Shown here piece after piece: positions 42,279 to 49,468 of a stretch of 64,000 bases of DNA (position 1 is its first letter; the number at the start of each line of letters is the position of its first letter). Position numbers and translations under genes: made by a program. The stretch covers positions 6,262,001 through 6,326,000 of the forward strand of contig NZ_JADBGF010000001.1 of NCBI RefSeq assembly GCF_014873495.1, read 5' to 3'. The DNA is from Streptomyces stelliscabiei (GTDB lineage: Bacteria; Actinomycetota; Actinomycetes; Streptomycetales; Streptomycetaceae). Under the pieces are notes generated by a model that saw nothing but the letters and a program-made list of their open reading frames with translations, searched no databases and had not been told where the DNA came from.

Positions 42279-44060
42279 GTGTCGTACGACTATGACGTCA
42301 TCGTGGTCGGATCGGGCTTCGGCGGTTCGGTCACCGCCCTGCGCCTGACCGAGAAGGGCTACAAGGTCGGCGTCGTGGAAGCGGGCCGTCGCTTCACCCG
42401 CGCAACCCTCCCCAAGAACTCCTGGGACCTCAAGAACTACCTCTGGGCCCCCGCCCTCGGCATGTACGGCCTCCAGCGCATCCATCTGCTGGGCAACGTC
42501 ATGGTGCTGGCCGGGGCCGGCGTGGGCGGCGGCTCCCTCAACTACGCCAACACCCTCTACGAACCGCCGAAGCCGTTCTTCGAGGACCCGCAGTGGAAGG
42601 ACATCACGGACTGGCAGGAGGAGCTGAAGCCGTACTACGACCAGGCCCGGCGCATGCTCGGCGTGCGGCTCAACCCGACGATGACCCCCTCCGACGTGCA
42701 CCTGAAGGCCGCCGCCGAGCGAATGGGCGTCGGCGACACCTTCCACCTCGCCCCGGTCGGTGTCTTCTTCGGCGACGGCGAGGACGCCGACGGCACCGAG
42801 AAGGCCGCCCCCGGCGAGCAGGTGGCGGACCCCTACTTCGGCGGCGCGGGTCCGGCCCGCAAGGCCTGCACCGAGTGCGGCGAGTGCATGACCGGCTGCC
42901 GCCACGGCGCCAAGAACACCCTCAACGAGAACTACCTCCACCTCGCCGAGAAGGCGGGCGCGGTCGTCCACCCGATGACCACGGTCGTCGCCGTCACCGA
43001 GGACTCCCAGGGCGGCTACGCCGTCACGACCCTGCCGACCGACGCGCGCCGCAAGGGTGACTCCCGCGTGCTCAAGGCCCGCCGCGTCGTCCTCGCCGCC
43101 GGCACCTACGGCACCCAGACCCTGCTGCACCGGATGAAGGCGGGCGGCCAACTGCCGCACATCTCCGACTGGTTGGGCATGCTGACCCGCACCAACTCGG
43201 AGGCCCTGGTCGGCGCCCAGACCGACCGGCGCCGCTACCGCAAGGCCCACGGCGCGCCCGAGGTCGACTTCACCCGGGGCGTGGCGATCACCTCCTCGAT
43301 CCACCCCGACGAGAACACCCACATCGAGCCGGTCCGCTACGGCAAGGGCTCCAACGCGATGGGCGGCCTGTCGATCCTCCAGGTCCCCTACGCGGGCGGC
43401 ACCGCGTCGGACGCCTCCCGGGTGCTCGGCTGGCTGGTGAACGCGGTCAAACACCCCTTGCTGGTGGCCCGCTCACTGTCCAACCGCCGCTGGTCGGAGC
43501 GGACCATCATCGGCCTGGTGATGCAGTCCCTGGACAACTCCCTGTCGACGCATCTGAAGCCGAAGGGGCTCGGCAAGGGACTGTTGACGGCACGTCAGGG
43601 TCATGGCGCGCCCAACCCCAAGCAGATCGAGGCCGCTTCGACGGCCGCCGCCACCCTCGCCGCCGAGATCAACGGCTTCGCCGGCAGCAACGTGGGCGAG
43701 CTGATGGGAACCCCGCTCACCGCGCACTTCCTCGGCGGCTGCCCCATCGGTGCCACGGCGGCCGACGGGGTCATCGACCCGTACCACCGCCTCTACGGCC
43801 ACCCCGGCATCTCCGTCGTCGACGGCGCCGCCGTCTCCGCGAACCTGGGGGTGAACCCCTCGCTGACCATCACCGCCCAGGCCGAGCGCGCGATGTCGTA
43901 CTGGCCGAACAAGGGCGAGGCCGACCACCGGCCGGCCCCGGGAGCGGCCTACGAGCGCCTCGTTCCCGTGGAGCCCCTGCGCCCGGCGGTCCCGGCGGAC
44001 GCCTTCGGCGCGCTGCGGCTGCCGCTGTTGCCGGTACCGGCCGTTCCGCCGAAGAAGTAG
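42279..44060 (+). CDS. GMC-family FAD oxidoreductase with a four-cysteine cluster motif (cholesterol-oxidase-like)
   Basis: 593-residue flavoprotein. FAD motif VVGSGFGGSVTALRL (residues 8-22), AGAGVGGGSLNYANTL, and the C-terminal GMC signature LGGCPIGATAADGVID...GISVVDGAAVSANLGVNPSL. Between these is ACTECGECMTGCRHGAKNT with Cys197, 200, 203 and 207 (C-x2-C-x2-C-x3-C), a ferredoxin-like pattern that could bind a [4Fe-4S] cluster; classical secreted cholesterol oxidases lack it. There is no signal peptide, so it is cytoplasmic. Such proteins are often labelled cholesterol oxidase, but the cluster suggests an electron-transferring dehydrogenase. GTG 42279 follows GAGGAG. Possibly cotranscribed with the upstream aldehyde dehydrogenase. 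Confidence 0.88.
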   Translation: MSYDYDVIVVGSGFGGSVTALRLTEKGYKVGVVEAGRRFTRATLPKNSWDLKNYLWAPALGMYGLQRIHLLGNVMVLAGAGVGGGSLNYANTLYEPPKPFFEDPQWKDITDWQEELKPYYDQARRMLGVRLNPTMTPSDVHLKAAAERMGVGDTFHLAPVGVFFGDGEDADGTEKAAPGEQVADPYFGGAGPARKACTECGECMTGCRHGAKNTLNENYLHLAEKAGAVVHPMTTVVAVTEDSQGGYAVTTLPTDARRKGDSRVLKARRVVLAAGTYGTQTLLHRMKAGGQLPHISDWLGMLTRTNSEALVGAQTDRRRYRKAHGAPEVDFTRGVAITSSIHPDENTHIEPVRYGKGSNAMGGLSILQVPYAGGTASDASRVLGWLVNAVKHPLLVARSLSNRRWSERTIIGLVMQSLDNSLSTHLKPKGLGKGLLTARQGHGAPNPKQIEAASTAAATLAAEINGFAGSNVGELMGTPLTAHFLGGCPIGATAADGVIDPYHRLYGHPGISVVDGAAVSANLGVNPSLTITAQAERAMSYWPNKGEADHRPAPGAAYERLVPVEPLRPAVPADAFGALRLPLLPVPAVPPKK

Positions 44061-44110
44061 ATCCGGCCGGGGCGTCCGCGGCTGCGATGACGGTGCGGGC
44101 GAGGACAGCG

Positions 44111-44150
44111 GAGAAGGACCCGCACCCCCCTCCGAGCGCGGGTCCTTCTC
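44111..44150. terminator. Terminator after the GMC oxidoreductase
   Basis: GAGAAGGACCCGC and GCGGGTCCTTCTC form a 13-bp perfect stem around a 14-base loop, 50 bases after the stop codon. Confidence 0.8.
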
Positions 44151-44347
44151 TCGTGTGCCAGGTGTGACCGGTGAGTCGCGTGAAGGGTTGCCCCCGCGTT
44201 GACAGTTTTCTTGTGTGACCTGAGTCACACTCCGGTGAGGCTGAAGTGATACCCGAAACCGCTTGTGGCGCCAGGTCGCACCCATGATCTGATGTGGCCT
44301 GTGAGGCCTCTGTGAGGCATGCGAGAAAAGCCGTAAGGGTGGGGGAC

Positions 44348-45097
44348 ATGAAGGTGGGGGACATGAGGTCGAAGGTGTCGCGGGCGGTGGTGGCCGTCTC
44401 GGTCGCGGCCGCGCTGGGGCTCACCGCGGCGTGCGGCGGTGGCGGCGACGAGAGCAAGGACGCGGAGGCGAAGCCGTCGGCCGCCGGGGACGCGAAGGGC
44501 GGGCAGGACGGGCAGGACGGGGCCGGGAAGGCCGCGCTGACCGAGGCCCAGCTGAAGGAGGCGGCCCTCGCGAAGGGGGACGTGAAGGGCTACAAGATCG
44601 CCGACATGCCCGCGGAGGACATGCCCGCCGTACCCGTTCCCGCGAACCCGGCCGCCTGCCAGCCGCTCGCGAACATGTTCAACTTCACCTCGGACCCGCA
44701 GCCGAAGGCCCGCGCCGGACGCACCGTCACCTCCGAGGACAAGCTCTCCGCGAGCGTCATCTCCCTCGCCCTCGCCGCACACGAGGAGAGCGACGCCGAG
44801 AAGGTCATGGCCGATCTGCGCAAGGCGACGGAGACCTGCGACGGGTACGAGCACGTCGGCAACAAGTACACCGACGTCGAGGCCCGCACCGCCCCGAAGC
44901 AGGGCGACGAGGCCGTCGCGTACAAGCTGAAGGCCGACATCGAGGGTGCCAAGATCCCGATGTCCTTCACGGTGGTGCGCAGCGGTTCGACGCTCATCGG
45001 GTTCTACTCGATGAACATGCTCGACGCGGACAAGGCCGAGGTGCCGGACGCGATCATCGACGCACAGGTCGCGAAGCTGGAGAAGGCCGCCGGCTGA
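44348..45097 (+). CDS. Secreted lipoprotein of unknown function
   Basis: 249-residue predicted lipoprotein: basic N-terminus, hydrophobic core and lipobox LTAAC (Cys29), then a Gly/Asp/Lys linker and a soluble domain (about 75-249) with two Cys (NPAACQPL; ATETCDGY) likely to form a disulfide. The domain resembles the sensor-like extracellular domains of actinobacterial lipoproteins, but no function is known. Two start codons 15 bp apart (ATG 44348 and 44363) each have a perfect GGGGGAC leader, the result of a short duplication (GGTGGGGGACATGA). A strong terminator follows the gene. Confidence 0.8.
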   Translation: MKVGDMRSKVSRAVVAVSVAAALGLTAACGGGGDESKDAEAKPSAAGDAKGGQDGQDGAGKAALTEAQLKEAALAKGDVKGYKIADMPAEDMPAVPVPANPAACQPLANMFNFTSDPQPKARAGRTVTSEDKLSASVISLALAAHEESDAEKVMADLRKATETCDGYEHVGNKYTDVEARTAPKQGDEAVAYKLKADIEGAKIPMSFTVVRSGSTLIGFYSMNMLDADKAEVPDAIIDAQVAKLEKAAG

Positions 45098-45114
45098 GCG
45101 GACCACGGCGTGGC

Positions 45115-45150
45115 GAAGGGCCCCGCGGGACGGAAGTCGCGGGGCCCTTC
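45115..45150. terminator. Terminator after the lipoprotein gene
   Basis: GAAGGGCCCCGCG and CGCGGGGCCCTTC form a 13-bp perfect stem with a 10-base loop, 17 bases after the stop. Confidence 0.88.
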
Positions 45151-45636
45151 TGCGTCAGCACCGGCGTCAGGGTGGTGCCGGTGCCCCGAAGCGGCGCCGG
45201 GGGGTCGCGCCGCGTGTCGGGATGGTGATTGAGGGGGCTGCGCCCGGCGCACCGGGGGCGTGCGCCGGGTGTCGACCAGGGGCGGTCGACGGTGTCCTGT
45301 TCCGCGGTGTCCTGTTCCGTGTCGTGAGGCGGGGAAACGGCCTCCGCAACCGTTCCGGCCACCCTCGGACAGGTTTCCGCCGGTCGGCCCCGGGCGTCCC
45401 CGGAGCCGGCCGTTCTCTCGTGTGACCGGGCTGCTGTCCCCTGCCGTCCGGTCACCACCCTGGAGCGAGGTCCCACGGCGCATGGCACGATCCGTACGCC
45501 TCATCGCTCCAGCGGAGCCACGCGTGGTTCTTTCGGGCCCGGACCTGGCTGGCACGGACACCGACACCAACGAAGCGCGGCGGACGACGGTCACGCGCCG
45601 TACGGGTGAGAGGGCAGGCGTACGTACGTGCGCCGG
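45151..45636. other. Intergenic region with a 15-bp tandem duplication
   Basis: 486 bp between the lipoprotein terminator and the end of the chorismate mutase gene. CGGTGTCCTGTTCCG occurs twice in direct tandem (45290-45304 and 45305-45319). Open frames on both strands lack coding bias. No RNA gene seen. Confidence 0.5.
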
Positions 45637-45957
45637 TCAGATGCGACCCCGGCACAGCTCCAGCAGCGTCATGGCGAGCGCGGTGCCGGGCTTGCCGAGG
45701 GCGTCCCTGTAGTGACCCAGGACCTCCATCTCGCGGGAGAGGTTCACCCGGCGGCCGCCGGACTCGATCCGGGCCTGCTGGATCACGGTGGAGACCGCCA
45801 CCCGTTCCTGGATCAGGCCGATGATCCGGTCGTCCAGCGCGTCGATGCGCTCACGGGCGCCGGTGATCACGCCGGCGGCCTCGGAGGTACGGGCGCCGGT
45901 GACGTCGGTGGCGTAGGTGGCGGCGGCGGTCGTGGCGGTGATGGCGGTGGTGGTCAT
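45637..45957 (-). CDS. Chorismate mutase (AroQ class)
   Basis: Converts chorismate to prephenate, the branch to Phe and Tyr; 106 residues, a compact all-helical AroQ type. After about 30 Ala/Thr-rich residues, the catalytic helix reads ARERIDALDDRIIGLIQERVAVSTVIQQARIESGG (two parts: RIDALDDRII and ERVAVSTVIQ), with Arg, Lys/Arg and Glu positions as in the family. R-x-V-N-L-S-R-E and the C-terminal helix LAMTLLELCRGRI follow. AGGAG lies 12 bases before the ATG at 45957. It is preceded by a leader peptide and terminator hairpin (46004-46138) that look like a Phe/Tyr attenuator. No other aromatic gene is adjacent. Confidence 0.9.
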   Translation of the reverse strand: MTTTAITATTAAATYATDVTGARTSEAAGVITGARERIDALDDRIIGLIQERVAVSTVIQQARIESGGRRVNLSREMEVLGHYRDALGKPGTALAMTLLELCRGRI

Positions 45958-46003
45958 GGGGAGGCTCCTGGTCGGAAGAGGCTCCCGGGACGGCAGGACC
46001 GGG

Positions 46004-46045
46004 AAAACGCCAGGCGCCCCGGACCTTGTCGGTCCGGGGCGCCTG
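46004..46045 (-). terminator. Attenuator terminator in the chorismate mutase leader
   Basis: On the minus strand CAGGCGCCCCGGACC-GACAA-GGTCCGGGGCGCCTG makes a perfect 15-bp stem, followed by GCGTTTT: a canonical Rho-independent terminator. It sits between the leader-peptide stop (21 bases upstream) and the chorismate mutase start (46 bases downstream). This is where an attenuator terminator belongs and not where an operon should end. CGGTCCG within the leader peptide (46093-46099) is complementary to CGGACCG in the 5' arm and loop, a candidate antiterminator. Confidence 0.85.
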
Positions 46046-46066
46046 GGAAAGTCGCTCGTCAGTGGC

Positions 46067-46138
46067 TCAAGCAACACGACCATGGCAGCCGGCGGACCGG
46101 GTGCCATAGGTAAAGAGGAAGGTCGGGTGCGTGAGCAT
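46067..46138 (-). CDS. Candidate Phe/Tyr leader peptide for chorismate mutase
   Basis: A 23-codon ORF beginning MLTHPTFLFTYG. It places Phe7, Phe9 and Tyr11 close together, and two of these use TTT and TAT, rare codons in this genome. The pathway gene controlled makes precursors of exactly these amino acids. CATACT ends seven bases before the ATG and would act as the -10 of a leaderless transcript starting at the A of the ATG; no RBS is visible. Ribosome stalling at codons 7-11 would leave codons 14-16 (CGGTCCG) free to pair with the terminator's 5' arm. Inferred from sequence only. Confidence 0.75.
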   Translation of the reverse strand: MLTHPTFLFTYGTRSAGCHGRVA

Positions 46139-46195
46139 GGGCGTCAGTATGCCACGGCCCGTCCCGGCCCGGTTCCGCGCCGGGGATCCGGGGTG

Positions 46196-46240
46196 GGGCC
46201 CACCGTGGGCCCGCTCCGCCGGGGCGCACCCCGGTAGACT
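46196..46240 (+). promoter_or_regulatory. Palindromes and -10 box upstream of guaA
   Basis: GGGCCCAC-C-GTGGGCCC (46196-46212) and CCGGGG-CGCA-CCCCGG (46219-46234) stand immediately before TAGACT (46235-46240), a good -10 about 40 bases upstream of the guaA start. There is no recognisable -35. The palindromes occupy its place, so they may be sites for an activator or repressor of guaA. Confidence 0.5.
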
Positions 46241-46280
46241 CGACCCCACAGACCCCCGCCCCACCGCCGGAAGGCACCCC

Positions 46281-47861
46281 GTGTCATCAGCGAACCCCGC
46301 TGCCGCCGTCCCCGACACCGTCCTGGTGGTCGACTTCGGCGCCCAGTACGCCCAGCTCATCGCCCGACGGGTCCGCGAGGCCCGGGTCTACAGCGAGATC
46401 GTGCCGAGCACCATGCCGGTCGCGGAGATGCTCGCCAAGAACCCGGCGGCGATCATCCTCTCCGGCGGCCCCTCCTCGGTCTACGCCGAGGGCGCCCCCC
46501 GCCTCGACCGCGCGCTCTTCGAGGCCGGCGTCCCCGTCTTCGGCATGTGCTACGGCTTCCAGCTGATGGCCACCACCCTCGGCGGCACCGTCGACAACAC
46601 GGGGGCGCGTGAGTACGGCCGTACGCCCCTGCATGTCGCCAAGTCCGGCAGCACCCTCTTCGAGGGCACCCCCGACGAGCAGTCGGTCTGGATGTCCCAC
46701 GGCGACGCCTGCTCCGCCGCCCCCGAGGGCTTCACCGTCACCGCCTCCACCGACGTCGTCCCGGTCGCCGCCTTCGAGAACGACGAGAAGAAGCTGTACG
46801 GCGTCCAGTACCACCCGGAGGTCATGCACTCCACGCACGGCCAGCAGGTCCTGGAGCACTTCCTCTACCGGGGAGCGGGCATCACCCCGAGCTGGACCAC
46901 CGGCAACGTGATCGAGGAGCAGGTCGAGGCCATCCGCGAGCTGGTCGGCGACAAGCGCGCGATCTGCGGCCTGTCCGGCGGTGTGGACTCCGCGGTCGCC
47001 GCGGCCCTCGTCCAGAAGGCCATCGGCTCCCAGCTGACCTGCGTCTACGTCGACCACGGTCTGATGCGCAAGAACGAGACCGAGCAGGTCGAGAAGGACT
47101 TCGTCGCCGCGACCGGCGTCCAGCTGAAGGTCGTCGACGCGGAGGAGCGGTTCCTCAAGGCGCTCGCCGGGGTCTCCGACCCCGAGCAGAAGCGGAAGAT
47201 CATCGGCCGCGAGTTCATCCGCGTCTTCGAGCAGGCGCAGGCGGAGATCATCGCCGACGAGGGCCCCGAGGTCGCCTTCCTCGTCCAGGGCACGCTCTAC
47301 CCGGACGTCGTCGAGTCCGGCGGCGGCACCGGCACGGCCAACATCAAGTCCCACCACAACGTGGGCGGTCTGCCGGAAGACCTCGAATTCAAGCTGATCG
47401 AGCCGCTCCGCCAGCTCTTCAAGGACGAGGTCCGGATGGTCGGCCAGGAGCTGGGGCTCCCGGAGGAGATCGTCCAGCGCCAGCCGTTCCCGGGCCCCGG
47501 CCTCGGCATCCGGATCGTCGGCGAGGTCACCAAGGAGCGGCTCGACCTGCTCCGCGACGCCGACGCCATCGCCCGCGAGGAGCTGACGGCCGCCGGCCTC
47601 GACCGAGACATCTGGCAGTGCCCGGTGGTACTGCTGGCGGACGTCCGGTCCGTCGGCGTCCAGGGCGACGGCCGCACCTACGGCCACCCCATCGTCCTGC
47701 GCCCGGTCTCCTCCGAGGACGCCATGACGGCCGACTGGTCCCGGCTGCCGTACGAGGTCCTCGCGAAGATCTCGACCCGGATCACCAACGAGGTCGCGGA
47801 CGTCAACCGGGTCGTCCTCGACGTGACGAGCAAGCCCCCGGGCACCATCGAGTGGGAGTGA
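46281..47861 (+). CDS. guaA: GMP synthase (glutamine-hydrolysing)
   Basis: Converts XMP to GMP with glutamine and ATP; 526 residues. The N-terminal class I glutamine amidotransferase domain (about 13-205) has DFGAQYAQLIARRVRE, the nucleophile Cys90 in GMCYGFQ and the His/Glu pair in VQYHPEV. The ATP-pyrophosphatase domain has the P-loop SGGVDS (232-237), and the C-terminal dimerisation domain ends NRVVLDVTSKPPGTIEWE. GTG 46281 follows GGAAGG. It completes, with guaB, the IMP to GMP route represented in this window. Divergent from the chorismate mutase leader. Confidence 0.97.
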   Translation: MSSANPAAAVPDTVLVVDFGAQYAQLIARRVREARVYSEIVPSTMPVAEMLAKNPAAIILSGGPSSVYAEGAPRLDRALFEAGVPVFGMCYGFQLMATTLGGTVDNTGAREYGRTPLHVAKSGSTLFEGTPDEQSVWMSHGDACSAAPEGFTVTASTDVVPVAAFENDEKKLYGVQYHPEVMHSTHGQQVLEHFLYRGAGITPSWTTGNVIEEQVEAIRELVGDKRAICGLSGGVDSAVAAALVQKAIGSQLTCVYVDHGLMRKNETEQVEKDFVAATGVQLKVVDAEERFLKALAGVSDPEQKRKIIGREFIRVFEQAQAEIIADEGPEVAFLVQGTLYPDVVESGGGTGTANIKSHHNVGGLPEDLEFKLIEPLRQLFKDEVRMVGQELGLPEEIVQRQPFPGPGLGIRIVGEVTKERLDLLRDADAIAREELTAAGLDRDIWQCPVVLLADVRSVGVQGDGRTYGHPIVLRPVSSEDAMTADWSRLPYEVLAKISTRITNEVADVNRVVLDVTSKPPGTIEWE

Positions 47862-47881
47862 GCCCCTTTTGACCGGGCTCA
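47859..47881. terminator. Short bidirectional hairpin between guaA and the PNPOx-like gene
   Basis: TGAGCCC-CTTTTGACC-GGGCTCA has a 7-bp stem made of the two convergent genes' stop codons and the adjoining bases. A modest shared terminator. Confidence 0.5.
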
Positions 47882-48361
47882 GGTCCGCTTGAGGGTCCGC
47901 ACCGGCTCTCCGGGCTTCCAGACCTGGACGACCAGGTACGTGTCGTCCTCGATGGAGGTCCGCACGACCTCCGTCAGCTCGGTGCGGAAGAGGTGGAACG
48001 GCTCCGGCGGTTCCACCTCTTCGCCGTACGCCGCCTTGACCGCGGGATCCTCGACCTCGACCGCCCGCCCGCTCACCCGCACGTCACCGCCGCCCATCTC
48101 CGTGCCCGGGCCCGGATTGGCCTGCAGCGAGAAACGGGGGTCGCGCCGCAGATCGAGCGCCTTGAGCGAGTCGGGCATCATCCCCAGCCACAGCTCCCCG
48201 TTCACGAACCGGACCTCCAGCCCGGTCGTCCGCGGGGAGCCGTCCCGGCGGAGGGTGGCGAGGACGTGATGGGTGAAGGCGCCGAAGCGCGCCTCGACGG
48301 TCTGTGCGAGTTCGGGTTCGGCGGCGACGAACGCGCCCCAGTTCGAAAGATTCTCCGGCAT
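47879..48361 (-). CDS. Pyridoxamine 5'-phosphate oxidase-like (FMN-binding split-barrel) protein
   Basis: 160-residue member of the PNPOx-like split-barrel superfamily. FGAFTHHVLATLRRDGSPRTTGLEVRF is the usual flavin- or F420-binding first strands; LWLGMMPDSLKALDLRRDPRFSL follows, then DVRVSGRAVEV. In actinobacteria such proteins often bind F420 or FMN, or degrade or bind heme. The cofactor is not decided here. ATG 48361 is used; upstream in-frame codons run into a tandem repeat. Convergent with guaA. Confidence 0.85.
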   Translation of the reverse strand: MPENLSNWGAFVAAEPELAQTVEARFGAFTHHVLATLRRDGSPRTTGLEVRFVNGELWLGMMPDSLKALDLRRDPRFSLQANPGPGTEMGGGDVRVSGRAVEVEDPAVKAAYGEEVEPPEPFHLFRTELTEVVRTSIEDDTYLVVQVWKPGEPVRTLKRT

Positions 48362-48407
48362 ACGTCGAGTCTCGCGCGGATACCCGACAACCACTGTCCG
48401 GTTACCC

Positions 48408-48474
48408 CGAGCGACGTACCGAGCGATGTACGAGCGACGCACGAGTGACGTACAAGCGACGCACGAGCGACGTA
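48408..48474 (+). repeat. Six tandem copies of an 11-bp repeat
   Basis: CGAGCGACGTA-type units at 48408, 48420, 48431, 48442, 48453 and 48464 (variants C/T at position 8-9; one extra C after the first copy). It lies in the divergent promoter region between the PNPOx-like gene and the class II aldolase. Eleven bases is one helical turn, so the copies face the same side of the DNA, as expected for cooperative protein sites or for slippage. Confidence 0.8.
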
Positions 48475-48627
48475 CGACGGCGGTTCGACCCGAGCGAGCG
48501 GTGTGCGGTGTGGCGCGCTTCCGTGACTTGCGTAACGGTTGCGCACTCTCTTCACGGGACGGGCCTGTTCTGCCAGGGGCACCGACGGTAACTTCCGATT
48601 CGTAAAGGAAGTCACCCTGGAGGACAC

Positions 48628-49422
48628 ATGCACGGGCCCACACCGCCCCTGCCCCTACCCACCGACCAGCTCCGGTTCGCGATGCCGCCGATGCACGAGT
48701 CGGCGGAGGACGAGCGGCGACACCGCAAGGAACGCCTGGCCGGGGCCCTGCGGATCTTCGGGCGCATGGGGTTCGAGGAAGGCGTCTCGGGGCACATCAC
48801 CGCGCGCGACCCCGAGTTCAGCGACTGTTTCTGGGTCAACCCGTTCGGGATGCCGTTCAAGCACGTCACGGTGAGTGACCTGGTCCTCGCCAACCAGGAC
48901 GGGCAGGTGATCGAGGGCCGCTACCACGTGAACCAGGCCGCCTTCACCGTTCACGCCCAGGTGCACGCCGCCCGCCCCGACGTCGTCGCGGTCGCGCACT
49001 GTCACTCCGTGCACGGCCGCGCGCTGGCCGCGCTCGGCGACCTGCTCGACCCGATCACCCAGGAGTCCTGCGCGTTCTACGAGGACCAGGCGCTCTACGA
49101 CCACTACACGGGCGTCGCCGTGGACGCGGAGGAGGGCCGCCGCATCGCCGAGGTGCTCGGCAGCCGCAAGGCCCTCGTGCTGCGCAACCACGGTCTGCTG
49201 ACGGTCGGCGACTCGGTCGACGCGGCGGCGTGGTGGTTCCTGTCGATGGAACGCTCGGCCCAGGTGCAGCTCACCGCGAAGGCGGCGGGTCGGCCCCTGC
49301 TGATCGAACACCGGCTGGCCGCGGCGACGCGGGAGCAGGCGGGCGGCGATCTGGTGGCATGGATCAACTATCAGCCGCTGTGGCAGGACATCAGCAGGAG
49401 CGAGCCGGATCTGCTGAGCTGA
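48628..49422 (+). CDS. Class II aldolase/adducin-family protein
   Basis: 264-residue protein of the fuculose-aldolase-like superfamily. ALRIFGRMGFEEGVSGHITAR, WVNPFGMPFKHVTVSDLVL, VHAARPDVVAVAHCHSVHGRA (the two metal-binding His) and LVLRNHGLLTVGDSVDAAAW (third His) are all present. Acid/base Glu is not obvious, and members with this pattern are diverse (aldolases, decarboxylases, dehydratases), so no reaction is assigned. GGAGG precedes the ATG at 48628. The upstream region holds an 11-bp tandem repeat that could be regulatory. Confidence 0.88.
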   Translation: MHGPTPPLPLPTDQLRFAMPPMHESAEDERRHRKERLAGALRIFGRMGFEEGVSGHITARDPEFSDCFWVNPFGMPFKHVTVSDLVLANQDGQVIEGRYHVNQAAFTVHAQVHAARPDVVAVAHCHSVHGRALAALGDLLDPITQESCAFYEDQALYDHYTGVAVDAEEGRRIAEVLGSRKALVLRNHGLLTVGDSVDAAAWWFLSMERSAQVQLTAKAAGRPLLIEHRLAAATREQAGGDLVAWINYQPLWQDISRSEPDLLS

Positions 49423-49468
49423 CGGGGGCCGGCCCGGGGCCCCCGATCTCCGGGCCCGTCCGGGCGGC

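Noticed and set aside
48408..48474. CRISPR array
   Set aside because: The 11-bp units are contiguous, without unique spacers, and no cas gene is in the window. The same holds for the other short arrays.
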